From the NCBI RefSeq assembly GCF_023242945.1, contig NZ_JALKFT010000001.1:434001-498000 (forward strand): a stretch of 64,000 bases of DNA, read 5' to 3'. The notes beneath the pieces were generated by a model. The model ran no database searches. It was not told where the DNA came from and saw only the letters and a program-made list of their open reading frames with translations. Shown piece after piece: positions 45,233-54,155 of the stretch (within the stretch, counting starts at the first letter, position 1; every line of letters begins with the position of its first letter). The translations under genes and the position numbers were made by a program. The DNA comes from Frankia umida (GTDB lineage: Bacteria; Actinomycetota; Actinomycetes; Frankiales; Frankiaceae).

Positions 45233-46726
45233 ACCTCCGCCCGGACGGGGAGCGCACCCCGTGCGACCAGATTGTTCTGCCCCGCGCAGGGCGTGGTGGA
45301 GCCACAGCGCGGACAGCAGGCCGAGCAGACCGGTGAGGGCGATCAGCCAGAAGGCGTGCCGGAACGCCCCCTCGGGATCGTCGGGCAGGTTACGTGCGAT
45401 GACCACCGCCAACAGCGCCCCACCGAGCGCGCCGCCGACGCGCTGCACGATGTTCACCGTGGTCGTCGCGTCCGGGAGCTGCTCGGGGGTGACCGTCTTG
45501 TAGGCGGCGATGCCCGCCGGGACGGCCGCGAACGCGGTCGCCGCGCCGAACAGGGCGAGGACGATCTGGATGACGACCTCGCCGGCGTCGAGCGGCAGCA
45601 GGGCGAACGCGACGCTGACCGCGACCAGTGTCGCGCAGCCGATCGCCGACACCACCCCGCCGCCGTGGCGGTCGGTGAGCCGCCCGGCGGCGGGCATGAC
45701 CAGCGCCGTCGCCGCGCCGAGGCCGAGCAGCCGCAGACCGGTCGCCAGGACGCTCTGGCCCTGACCGACCTGGAGGTAGAGCGGGAACACCAGACCGCTG
45801 CCGAACAGGATCATCCCGGTCAGGCCGGTCGTGACCGTCGCGGCGCGGTACACCTGGTTGCGCCGGTAGAGCCGCAGGTCGAGCAGCGGCTCGCGGTGGC
45901 GCAGGCAGCGGGCCACGAAGGCGGCGAGCGCACCCACTCCGACGGCGAGCGCCCCGACCACGACGGGATGCGCCAGGGAGCCGCGGTCCCCCCAGGCCGT
46001 GAGCGCGTACACCAGCGCGGGCAGACCGGTGCTGATCAGCAGCAGGCCCGGCCAGTCGAGGTGCGGTGCCCGGCCGCGTTCGCCGCGGGGGAGGTAGCGC
46101 AGCCCGAGGGCCAGACCGACGGCCCCGATCGGCAGGTTGATCGCGAACAGCCAGCGCCACGACCCACCGTGCAGGATCAGGCCGCCGATCACCGGACCCA
46201 GCGCGGGCGCGACGGCCACGACGATGCCGAGTGTGGCCATCACCCGCCCGAGACGGGCCGAGCCGACCGCCCGACCCAGCACGGTCTGACCGGCGGGGAT
46301 GAGCAGCCCGCCGGCGAGGCCCTGCAGGAACCGCAGCGCGATGAGGCCCGCGACGGTCGGCGCCGCCGCGCACAGCCCCGAGGCGACGGTGAAGGCCACG
46401 AGGCTTGCCAGCCACACCCGGCCCGGCCCGTACCGGCGGCCCAACCAGCCGGAAAGCGGCAGGGACACCGCGAGAGCCAGCAGATAACCGCTGGTCACCC
46501 ACTGGGTGGTCGCGAGGGTGGAGCCGAGGTCGGAACTGATCGACTTCAGGCCGATGTTGGCGAGTGAGGCGTCCATCCCGCTGGCGAACGCGCCGAAGAC
46601 GATGACCCCCGCCAGCCGCCAGACCGGCCAGCCGATCCGCTGCTCGGACGATGGCTCGGACGACGGCTTGGCACCGGGCTGGTCCTGGTGTCGCCGGCCG
46701 AGCCGGTCGTCCGCGGCGCCGGTCAT
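45188..46726 (-). CDS. MFS multidrug transporter, DHA2 family
   Basis: A 512-residue membrane protein starts at the ATG at 46726, overlapping the stop of the FMN reductase gene (ATGA, four bases), so the two are coupled. Visible motifs: DASLANIGLKSISSDL, SGWLGRRYGPGRVW (motif A), FLQGLAGGLLIPAGQTVLG and GIVVAVAPALGPVIGGLIL (motif C). About 13-14 helices span the chain. It exports a toxic compound or metabolite, perhaps a quinone or dye that the reductase modifies. A TetR gene is divergent from the operon. Confidence 0.93.
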   Translation of the reverse strand: MTGAADDRLGRRHQDQPGAKPSSEPSSEQRIGWPVWRLAGVIVFGAFASGMDASLANIGLKSISSDLGSTLATTQWVTSGYLLALAVSLPLSGWLGRRYGPGRVWLASLVAFTVASGLCAAAPTVAGLIALRFLQGLAGGLLIPAGQTVLGRAVGSARLGRVMATLGIVVAVAPALGPVIGGLILHGGSWRWLFAINLPIGAVGLALGLRYLPRGERGRAPHLDWPGLLLISTGLPALVYALTAWGDRGSLAHPVVVGALAVGVGALAAFVARCLRHREPLLDLRLYRRNQVYRAATVTTGLTGMILFGSGLVFPLYLQVGQGQSVLATGLRLLGLGAATALVMPAAGRLTDRHGGGVVSAIGCATLVAVSVAFALLPLDAGEVVIQIVLALFGAATAFAAVPAGIAAYKTVTPEQLPDATTTVNIVQRVGGALGGALLAVVIARNLPDDPEGAFRHAFWLIALTGLLGLLSALWLHHALRGAEQSGRTGCAPRPGGGSAPVEPGAGVLEDA

Positions 46727-47370
46727 CCGCCGACCAGGCTCTCCCCGGCGTCGTCCGATGTCGGGCCGGGTACCGGCGGGCTGGTCGACGGGCGCAGCGG
46801 TGCGAGCGCCCGCGACCAGGCCCGCACCTCGTCCAGGAGTCGGTCCAGGATCTGCCCGTGGTGCGGTCCCGGGCGGAACGTGCCGGGCAGCGCCGGGTCG
46901 GTCAGTTCGAAGTCGGTGAACAGGGAGAGCGCGACCTGGCTGCGCACGCAGGCGACCTTGACCTCGGCCAGGGTCAGCCGCAGATGCTCCACGGCACGGG
47001 TGCCGCCGGTGATGCCGTAGCTGACGAAGCCGGCGGCCTTGTCGTTCCACTCGGTGAACAGGTAGTCGATCGCGTTCTTCAGCGCGGCCGGCATCGAGTG
47101 GTTGTACTCGGGGACGACGAAGACGAAGCCGTCGTAGGAGGCGACCGCCCGCGCCCAGCGCCGGGTGTGCGGGTGCTGGTAGTCGCCGATCGCGGCCGGG
47201 ACCGGCTCGTCGAGCAGCGGCAGGGCGAAGTCGGCCAGGTCGACCAGTTCGACGACGGTGTCGTCGGCGCTGGCCACCCGGGCCTGTGCCTCGCGGAACA
47301 CCCAGGTGGCCACCTGGTCGACACGACGGCCCGGACGGGTGCTGCCCATCACGATGGCGATTCGGATCAT
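46723..47370 (-). CDS. NADPH-dependent FMN reductase
   Basis: A 215-residue flavodoxin-fold protein. IVMGSTRPGRRVDQVATWV is the phosphate-binding loop for FMN, VPEYNHSMPAALKNAIDYLF is the family signature of the active-site loop, and SYGITGG follows. These enzymes reduce FMN, quinones or azo dyes. It overlaps the exporter gene downstream by four bases and is transcribed away from the TetR gene across a twin operator. Confidence 0.92.
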   Translation of the reverse strand: MIRIAIVMGSTRPGRRVDQVATWVFREAQARVASADDTVVELVDLADFALPLLDEPVPAAIGDYQHPHTRRWARAVASYDGFVFVVPEYNHSMPAALKNAIDYLFTEWNDKAAGFVSYGITGGTRAVEHLRLTLAEVKVACVRSQVALSLFTDFELTDPALPGTFRPGPHHGQILDRLLDEVRAWSRALAPLRPSTSPPVPGPTSDDAGESLVGG

Positions 47371-47419
47371 CCTGACACCTCGATCATCGTTGTTCGTCGA
47401 CGGGTGGATCTCCCGAACT

Positions 47420-47435
47420 TACAACGATCGTTGCA
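47420..47435. promoter_or_regulatory. Probable TetR operator, copy 1
   Basis: TACAACGATCGTTGCA is an imperfect palindrome with half-site AACG/CGTT in the divergent spacer between the FMN reductase and the TetR gene. Confidence 0.6.
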
Positions 47436-47440
47436 TCTTG

Positions 47441-47456
47441 TGCAACGTGCGTTGTA
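47441..47456. promoter_or_regulatory. Probable TetR operator, copy 2
   Basis: TGCAACGTGCGTTGTA is the inverted near-copy of operator 1; centres are 21 bases apart, on the same helix face. Confidence 0.6.
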
Positions 47457-47498
47457 CTTGAAGGTCGCCGTGGCTATGCTCGGCGGCGAGGAGGAACC

Positions 47499-48188
47499 AT
47501 GGACAGCCAGGGCGGGATCCGCACGGGTGTGGCCGATGCCGCCTCCGGTCGAGCGGCGCGGACGGGGCGTTCGTGGCGCGCCGGCGACAAGCGGCGCGAC
47601 CTTCTGGACGGTTCGCTCGCGGCGTTCGCCCGCGACGGGTACACCCGGGCCAGCGTCGACGCGATCGCCCGGGCCGCCGGCACCTCGAGCCGCACGATCT
47701 ACAACCATTTCGGCGACAAGGCGGGGCTGTTCCACGCGGTGATCGTGGACAGTGCCCGCCGGGTCGCGGACGCGCAGATCATCCTCGCTGACCGGTATCT
47801 CGGAAAGATCGTCGACATCGAGGCCGACCTGCTCGAGTTCGGCCGGGTCTGGGCGACACCGGCCCCGGAGTTCGCCGATCACTTCACGCTCGTGCGGCAG
47901 GTCATCGCGGAGGCGGCGCATGTTCCGCCGGCCACGCTGGAGGCCTGGCAGGAGCAGGGGCCGCGGCGGGTCCGGCGCGCACTGGCCGCCCACCTGCGGC
48001 GGATCGCCGACGCCGGGCACCTGTCCCTGGCCGATGCCGACCTCGCCGCGGCTCACCTGGTCCTGCTGGTCGCCGGGGACAGCGGCCAGCGCTCGCTGCA
48101 CGGTGCTGTCGCGCTCGAGCCGGCCGAGATCCACGCCACCTCGGACGCCGGAGTGCGCGTGTTCCTGCACGGCTACGGCGTGCGTTGA
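47499..48188 (+). CDS. TetR-family transcriptional repressor
   Basis: A 229-residue regulator from the ATG at 47499 (SD GAGGAGG). The helix-turn-helix lies at about residues 32-78 (RRDLLDGSLAAFARDGYTRA, then TSSRTIYNHFGDKAGLFHAVI). The rest is a TetR ligand domain of the AefR-like type (LVRQVIAEAAHVPPATLEAW). It is divergent from the FMN reductase/MFS operon and faces two matched palindromes; it probably represses both directions until the exported compound binds. Confidence 0.93.
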   Translation: MDSQGGIRTGVADAASGRAARTGRSWRAGDKRRDLLDGSLAAFARDGYTRASVDAIARAAGTSSRTIYNHFGDKAGLFHAVIVDSARRVADAQIILADRYLGKIVDIEADLLEFGRVWATPAPEFADHFTLVRQVIAEAAHVPPATLEAWQEQGPRRVRRALAAHLRRIADAGHLSLADADLAAAHLVLLVAGDSGQRSLHGAVALEPAEIHATSDAGVRVFLHGYGVR

Positions 48189-48316
48189 GCCGGTCCGGGC
48201 GGGGGGCGAAAAAATCTCGGAATTCTTCGGCGTCGGGTGTCGAGAACGGTGGGCCGGCTCCGTCCCTGGGGCATGAGTGGCCGCGACGGGCCACCGGATA
48301 CCGAAGGAGAACCGAG

Positions 48317-48724
48317 ATGAAGTACCTGCTGCTCAAGCACTACCGCGGTGGCCCGGACCGGGTTGTCGACTTCCCGCCGCTGGACCAGTGGGAGCCGCGG
48401 GCGGTGGACGCGCACATCCGGTTCATGCAGGAGTTCGCCCGCCGGCTGGAGGGCAGCGGCGAGTTCGTCAGCGAGCAGGCGCTCTCGCCCGAAGGCGCGT
48501 TCGTGCGCTTCGACGGCGAGGGCCGTCCCCCGGTGACCGACGGTCCGTTCGCGGAGACGAAGGATCTGATCGCCGGCTGGATGGTCATCGATGTGGAGTC
48601 CTGGGAGCGGGCCCTCGAACTCGCCGGCGAGCTGTCCGCCGCACCCGGCCCGGACGGCGCGCCGATCTACGAATGGCTGGAGGTGCGGCCGTTCCTGACC
48701 GCGCTGCCCACCTTCACGCAGTGA
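48317..48724 (+). CDS. YCII-related (DGPF) protein without adjacent sigma factor
   Basis: A 135-residue DGPF/YCII protein from the ATG at 48317 (SD AAGGAGA). It starts KYLLLKHYRGG, carries VTDGPFAETKDLIAGW and ends with a YEWLEVRPF strand. Its relative at 6756 sits beside an ECF42 sigma factor, but here the next gene is a SnoaL-like fragment on the other strand. It is therefore an orphan copy. Confidence 0.9.
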   Translation: MKYLLLKHYRGGPDRVVDFPPLDQWEPRAVDAHIRFMQEFARRLEGSGEFVSEQALSPEGAFVRFDGEGRPPVTDGPFAETKDLIAGWMVIDVESWERALELAGELSAAPGPDGAPIYEWLEVRPFLTALPTFTQ

Positions 48725-48746
48725 GCGACGGGGGCTGACTGCCGGG

Positions 48747-48978
48747 TCAGGTCCGCGCTGGGGGTGCGGCGATCGGGGTGTTCTGGGCGGCGGCCAGCCA
48801 CCACTGGCCGTCCCGCTCGACCAGGGTGTAAAGCGCCATTTCAGAGAATCCGCTGGCGTCGTTCGCCTGCCGTCGGATGTGGGCGATGGCCACCCCGGGC
48901 GCCGGGGCGCGCACCGCGACGACCTCGAACGTCGACGGTGGCGCGGCGCTCCCACTGGCAGCGGTGTGCGGGGAAAGT
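48747..48978 (-). pseudogene. SgcJ/EcaC-type SnoaL-like protein, C-terminal fragment
   Basis: The last about 70 residues read GVAIAHIRRQANDASGFSEM, then ALYTLVERDGQWWLAAAQNT, the usual end of the DUF4440/SgcJ family. A stop codon lies immediately upstream at about 48976, and the remaining N-terminal half is missing; the Hen1 gene begins here on the other strand. Confidence 0.6.
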
Positions 48979-49016
48979 CATTAGCCGGATCGGTCGGTGG
49001 TTGGCAGAATGCCGAT

Positions 49017-50600
49017 GTGCTGCTGACCGTGTCGACGACCGTACGGCCCGCTACTGACCTGGGGTTTCTGCTGCACAAGCATCCCGAGCGGGCGCAGCAG
49101 TTCGCCACCGCCGCCGGCACGGCGCACGTGTTCTATCCGGAGGCCACGGTGGAGCGCACGACGGCGGCGCTGCTGCTCGACATCGACCCGGTCGGCCTTG
49201 TCCGCGGCCGAGGCGGCGGGCCCGCGGGTCGTCGCGGCGGCCGCGGCAGAGGCGGCGGATCGGCGGCGGACGCGCAGGCACGCTATGTCGACGATCGGCC
49301 GTATGCGGCATCCAGCCTGCTCGCGGTGGCCCTGGCGGGTGTGTTCTCGACGGCGATGGCGGGCATCTGCACGTCCCGTCCGGAACTGGCCGCCACCGCC
49401 ATCCCCCTGCAGATCCGCATTCCCGCGGTGCCGTGCCGTGATGGTGGGGCGGCGCTCGCCGAGCGGCTGTTCGCCCCGCTCGGCTGGGCCGTCGAGGCCC
49501 GCCCCGCGCCGCTGGACCCGCGGTTTCCCGAGTGGGGCACGGCACCCCATCACGATCTCACCCTGACCGGCACCCAGCGCCTCGCCGACGCGCTCACCCA
49601 CGTCTACGTGCTGCTGCCCGTCCTCGACGACGGCAAGCACTACTACGTCGGACGGGACGAGGCCGACAAGCTCGTCCGAGAGGGGGCGCGCTGGCTCGGG
49701 GAGCATCCCGAACGCCATCTCATCGCCCGCCGCTACCTCGCCCACCGCCGCGGACTCGCCAGTTTCGCCCTCGCCCAGCTGGCCGTGGCCGAGGACCTCC
49801 CGGACGAGAGCATCGCCACCGGTTTCGAACCGGGCCTCGTCCCCACCGAGCAGGAACCCGACCCCGCCAGCACCGACTCTGCCAGCACCGATGCGGCCGA
49901 TGTTGATGCGGCCGGTGCCGGGGCGGAGGCGGTCGTCGGCTCCGCGGGGGCCTCGTCCGCGGCCGAAGCCGAGGCGGCGCCGAAACGGGTGCCGCTGGCG
50001 CAGCAGCGGCGCGAGGTGATCCTTGACGTGCTGCGGGCGGCGGGAGCGGGCCGCGTCGCGGACCTCGGCTGCGGCGACGGGAAACTGGTGGCCGCCCTGC
50101 TCGCCGACACGGCGTTCACCGAGGTGATCGCCGTCGACGTGTCACACCGCGCGCTCGAGCTGGTCGCCCGCCGGCTGCACCTCGACCGGATGCCCGAACG
50201 GGTCCGCGGCCGGCTGCGCCTTGTCGCCTCGTCCCTGACCTACCGGGACGCCCGCCTGGCCGGGCTGGACGCGGCGGTGCTCAGTGAGGTCGTCGAGCAC
50301 GTCGACCCGCCGCGGCTGCCGGCGTTGGCCGAGGCGGTGCTCGGCGCGGCCCGTCCGCGTCTGGTCGTGATCACCACGCCGAACGTCGAGTTCAACGTCC
50401 GCTACGAGGGTCTCGCCGCCGGGACGCCGCGCCACCGCGACCACCGCTTCGAGTGGACCCGCGCCGAGTTCGCCACCTGGGTGCACGGCCTGAGCGCCAC
50501 CTACCCGTACACGGCCCGCCTCGGCGGCATCGGCGAAACCGACCCGACCCTCGGTGCCCCCACCCAGCTCGCCATCCTCGAACGGCAGGACGACCGTTGA
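49017..50600 (+). CDS. hen1: 3'-terminal RNA ribose 2'-O-methyltransferase Hen1
   Basis: A 527-residue protein from the GTG at 49017; the N-terminus LLTVSTTVRPATDLGFLLHKHP is characteristic. Residues about 1-265 form the N-terminal domain that binds and activates the Pnkp ligase. An Ala/Asp/Ser-rich linker follows (about 275-320), then the methyltransferase: VADLGCGDGKLVAALL binds SAM, SEVVEHVDPPRL supplies the metal-binding Glu-x-x-Glu-His (about 424-428) and HRDHRFEW the further His. It marks the 3' end of broken RNA with a 2'-O-methyl group before Pnkp seals it, which makes the repaired RNA resistant to the same ribotoxin. Its stop overlaps the Pnkp start. Confidence 0.95.
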   Translation: MLLTVSTTVRPATDLGFLLHKHPERAQQFATAAGTAHVFYPEATVERTTAALLLDIDPVGLVRGRGGGPAGRRGGRGRGGGSAADAQARYVDDRPYAASSLLAVALAGVFSTAMAGICTSRPELAATAIPLQIRIPAVPCRDGGAALAERLFAPLGWAVEARPAPLDPRFPEWGTAPHHDLTLTGTQRLADALTHVYVLLPVLDDGKHYYVGRDEADKLVREGARWLGEHPERHLIARRYLAHRRGLASFALAQLAVAEDLPDESIATGFEPGLVPTEQEPDPASTDSASTDAADVDAAGAGAEAVVGSAGASSAAEAEAAPKRVPLAQQRREVILDVLRAAGAGRVADLGCGDGKLVAALLADTAFTEVIAVDVSHRALELVARRLHLDRMPERVRGRLRLVASSLTYRDARLAGLDAAVLSEVVEHVDPPRLPALAEAVLGAARPRLVVITTPNVEFNVRYEGLAAGTPRHRDHRFEWTRAEFATWVHGLSATYPYTARLGGIGETDPTLGAPTQLAILERQDDR

Positions 50601-53575
50601 CCGACCCGAGCGCCGCATCCGACGCCGCATCCGACGCCGCATCCGAGGCCCGTGCGTCCGAGACCAGCGCGTCCGAGGCCAGCGCGTCCGAGGTCGGGGT
50701 GGTACCTGAGGCGAGGACGCTGGCGATTCCCGAGATGTGTCTGGTGGTGCTCGTGGGGGTGTCGGGGTCGGGGAAGTCGACGTTCGCCCGCGCGCACTTC
50801 CGGTCGACGCAGGTGCTGAGCTCGGATGTCTGCCGTGGCCTCGTCGCCGACGACGAGAACGACCAGAGCGCCACACCGGACGCCTTCGACGTGCTCCACT
50901 ACATCGCCGGCAAACGGCTCGCGGCCGGACGGCTCACCGTCGTCGACGCCACGAACGTCCAGGCCAAGGCGCGGGCGTCGCTCGTCCAGGTGGCCCGCGA
51001 ACACGACGTGCTGCCCGTGGCGATCGTGCTGGACCTGCCCGAACGGGTCTGCGTGGCGCGCAACGCAGACCGTGCCGACCGCGCCTTCGGTCCCGCCGTC
51101 ATCCGCCGCCAGGCCGCCGACCTGCGTCGGTCGCTGCGCGGCCTGGCCCGGGAGGGGTTCCGCCGCGTCCACGTGCTGCGCTCGGTGGACGAGGTGGCGG
51201 ACGCGACCATCGAGTACACGAAGCTGTTCACCGACCTGCGCCACGAGACCGGCCCGTTCGACATCATCGGCGACGTCCACGGCTGCCTCGACGAGCTCGA
51301 GCGGCTGCTCACCCGCCTCGGCTACCACCTGCGCCGCGACGCCGACGGCAGTGCAGACGACGGCAGTGCAGACGGCGGCGGTGGTGACGGCGGACGGCCC
51401 GTTTCGGCGTGGCATCCGGACGGGCGGCGCGTGGTGTTCGTCGGGGATCTCGTCGACCGTGGGCCGGCCGTCCCCGGCGTGCTGCGTCTGGCGATGGGGA
51501 TGGTCGCCGAGGGCACCGCGTTCGCCGTCTGCGGCAACCACGAGAACAAGCTCGTGCGCGCCCTGGCCGGCCGAAAGGTGACGATCGGTCACGGTCTCGC
51601 CGCGTCGCTGGAGCAGCTGGCGGCCGAACCGGCCGAGTTCCAGGCGCGGGCGACGGCGTTCTGCCAGGACCTGGTCTCCCACTACGTCTTCGACGCGGGA
51701 CGCCTCGTCGTCGCGCACGCCGGCCTGAAGGAGGCCTACCACGGCCGCGCCTCGGCCCGGGTGCGCTCGTTCGCGCTCTACGGTGACACCAGCGGCGAGA
51801 CCGACGAGTACGGCCTGCCCGTGCGGCACCCGTGGGCACGCGAGTACCGCGGCCGGGCGACGGTCGTGCACGGCCACACCCCGACGCTCGAACCGGAGTG
51901 GGTCAACAACACCCTGTGCGTCGACACCGGCTGTGTGTTCGGCGGCAGCCTGAGCGCCCTGCGTTATCCCGAACGCGAGCTGGTCGCCGTCCCCGCCGCC
52001 CGCGTCTACGTCGAACCCACCCGCCCGCTGACCGACCCGCAGACCACCCCGACCGAGCCGTCCACGTCCGAGCCGTCCGCGCCGTCCACGTCCGCGCCGT
52101 CCACGTCCACGATCACGCCGACCGCGTCCACGACTGCGCCGACCGCGTCCGCCATCGCGCCGGACGCGGGTCCGTCCGGGCTGGCGATCGAGGTGAGCCC
52201 GCCGGTCACCCCGCGTGACAGGGGTCCGGTCGGGGTGGTGGACCTGCTGGACGTCACCGATGTGCTCGGACGGCGGTTCCTGGAGACCCGCCACGGTGGA
52301 CGCGTCCGGATCGACGAGGAGAACGCGCTGGCGGCGCTGGAGGTGATGAGCCGCTTCGCGCTCGACCCGCGGTGGTTGGTCTACCTGCCGCCGACGATGA
52401 GCCCACCGCCGACGTCGGCCCAGCCCGGCCTGCTCGAACATCCCGCGGAGGCGTTCGCGGCCTACCGCGCCGACGGGGTCGACCGGCTCATCTGCCAGGA
52501 GAAGCACATGGGCTCGCGGGCCGTCGTCGTCCTCTGCCGGGACGCGGGCGTCGCCGCCACCCGCTTCGGCGCGACCGACGGCCCGTCCGGTGCGGCCACC
52601 GGCGCGGTGTACACCCGCACCGGACGGCCGTTCTTCGCACCGGAGCTCACCGAGGGGCTGCTGGCCCGGCTGCGGACCGCGAGTGAACGCGCCGGTCTGT
52701 GGGACGAGCTCGCCGCCGACTGGCTGGTGTTCGACGCGGAGATCATGCCGTGGAGCGCGAAGGCCAGCGACCTCGTCGCCCGTCAGTACGCCGCCGCGGG
52801 AGCCGCCGCCCGTGGCGCCCTGCCCGTCGCCCTCGAGGCGTTGACGTCCGCCGCCGGCCGTGGCATCGACGTCGCCGACCTGCTTGGCCGGACCAGCACC
52901 CGACTCGCCAACGCCGAGGCGTTCACCGACGCCTACCGCCGCTACTGCTGGCCGGTCGACGGCCTGACCGGCATCCGCATAGCCCCGTTCATGCTGCTGG
53001 CCTCCGCCGCGAAGGCGACACCAGCGACACCAGCGACACCAGCGACACCAGCGACACCAGCGGCACCGGCGGGGGCCGCGGGGGCGACGACGGGAGCGAC
53101 CTGTGCGCAGCGCCCGCACTCCTGGCATCTTGACGTCGCCGGACGGCTCGCCGCCGCGGATCCGACTCTCATCACCGCGACCCGGCACATCACCGTCCAG
53201 GCGGATGACACCGACTCGGTGGCAGCGGGCGTTCGCTGGTGGGAGGAGCTGACCGGAGCCGGTGGCGAAGGGATGGTCGTCAAGCCCGCCGATGCTCTGG
53301 TGCGTGGCGAGCGTGGCCTCGTCCAGCCTGGTGTGAAGGTCCGTGGCCGCGAGTACCTGCGGATCATCTACGGTCCCGACTACACCGAGCCCGAGCACCT
53401 CGACCGGCTGCGCTCACGCGGCCTGGGCCGCAAGCGCTCGCTGGCACTGCGGGAGTACGCACTTGGACTGGAAGCGCTGGAACGGGCGGTGGCCGGGGAG
53501 CCGTTGTGGCGGGTCCACGAATGCGTCTTCGCGGTCCTCGCCCTCGAATCCGAACCCGTCGACCCCCGTCTCTGA
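50597..53575 (+). CDS. pnkp: Polynucleotide kinase-phosphatase-ligase Pnkp (RNA repair)
   Basis: A 992-residue trifunctional enzyme; the TTG at 50597 overlaps the hen1 stop by four bases, though starts near GTG 50697-50700 are possible because the first 45 residues are Ala/Ser-repeat. A kinase domain has the P-loop GVSGSGKST (about residue 53). A metallophosphatase has DIIGDVHGCLDEL (about 225), FVGDLVDRGP, CGNHENK and VVHGHTP. The adenylyltransferase has EKHMGSR with the nucleotidyl Lys636, GGEGMVVKPADA and a motif V LVQPGVKVRG. It heals 5'-OH and 2',3'-cyclic phosphate ends and, with Hen1, seals them. Low-complexity Thr/Ser/Pro linkers at about 52,020-52,170 and 53,015-53,090 are longer than in known homologues. 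Confidence 0.96.
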   Translation: MTDPSAASDAASDAASEARASETSASEASASEVGVVPEARTLAIPEMCLVVLVGVSGSGKSTFARAHFRSTQVLSSDVCRGLVADDENDQSATPDAFDVLHYIAGKRLAAGRLTVVDATNVQAKARASLVQVAREHDVLPVAIVLDLPERVCVARNADRADRAFGPAVIRRQAADLRRSLRGLAREGFRRVHVLRSVDEVADATIEYTKLFTDLRHETGPFDIIGDVHGCLDELERLLTRLGYHLRRDADGSADDGSADGGGGDGGRPVSAWHPDGRRVVFVGDLVDRGPAVPGVLRLAMGMVAEGTAFAVCGNHENKLVRALAGRKVTIGHGLAASLEQLAAEPAEFQARATAFCQDLVSHYVFDAGRLVVAHAGLKEAYHGRASARVRSFALYGDTSGETDEYGLPVRHPWAREYRGRATVVHGHTPTLEPEWVNNTLCVDTGCVFGGSLSALRYPERELVAVPAARVYVEPTRPLTDPQTTPTEPSTSEPSAPSTSAPSTSTITPTASTTAPTASAIAPDAGPSGLAIEVSPPVTPRDRGPVGVVDLLDVTDVLGRRFLETRHGGRVRIDEENALAALEVMSRFALDPRWLVYLPPTMSPPPTSAQPGLLEHPAEAFAAYRADGVDRLICQEKHMGSRAVVVLCRDAGVAATRFGATDGPSGAATGAVYTRTGRPFFAPELTEGLLARLRTASERAGLWDELAADWLVFDAEIMPWSAKASDLVARQYAAAGAAARGALPVALEALTSAAGRGIDVADLLGRTSTRLANAEAFTDAYRRYCWPVDGLTGIRIAPFMLLASAAKATPATPATPATPATPAAPAGAAGATTGATCAQRPHSWHLDVAGRLAAADPTLITATRHITVQADDTDSVAAGVRWWEELTGAGGEGMVVKPADALVRGERGLVQPGVKVRGREYLRIIYGPDYTEPEHLDRLRSRGLGRKRSLALREYALGLEALERAVAGEPLWRVHECVFAVLALESEPVDPRL
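53015..53068. repeat. Nine-base tandem repeat inside pnkp
   Basis: GCGACACCA is repeated five times, plus one variant copy, encoding repeated Ala-Thr-Pro in a ligase-domain linker. Being a multiple of three, length changes keep the frame. Confidence 0.85.
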
Positions 53576-54155
53576 CCCAGGCGCGCGGCGGTCACCGCGG
53601 ATAACCAGGTCCTCCCGCTTTTCGTTTTCCCTGGACGCCGAGGGATCGCCGCTGCCCCCATCGTCGCGTGCCCATGGCGGTGAAGCTTCCGCGTACGGTG
53701 CCGAGCCGGAAGGGATCCGAGTAGGTTCCCTCTCCCACCAGGGTTGTCTCGCCTGCGCGGAGACTTCTGGGGGAATCCCCGCCGGATGCCGTCCCACACC
53801 CCAGTCATCATCCAGTCGCGACTGATGGTGGCCGAACATGACCGAATGTGGCCGAATGTGGTTGGGTATTACTGACGGTCGTCGGCTGGGATTGTCCGTG
53901 GCTGGGTTCCGGGGTCAAGGATCCCGCTTGCCGCATCCAGAAGGCCGGAGATCTGGCGACGAGAACCTCATGCCGAGGGATAGTTGGTGATTTCCAGGGT
54001 GTGGAGCCGATGAACCCTCGGCATGGCGTCGACCAAGCCTCGGCACGGCGAACGAGGCTGGACGGCGTGGCTCGGCGCTCGGCGGGTGCTCCTCGAGAAT
54101 GGCTCGGTGCCTACCGCGAACATCCACGGCTCCGTGCGGATGCGCCTCGCGGGTC
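53576..54155. other. Gap between convergent pnkp and carboxyltransferase genes
   Basis: No supported gene on either strand. A short direct repeat (CCGAATGTGG twice, around 53840-53865) is the only pattern noticed. Confidence 0.45.

Noticed and set aside
50501..53398. A 965-codon minus-strand frame opposite pnkp.
   Set aside because: It is the mirror of Pnkp with no recognisable motif; all three Pnkp catalytic domains read on the plus strand.
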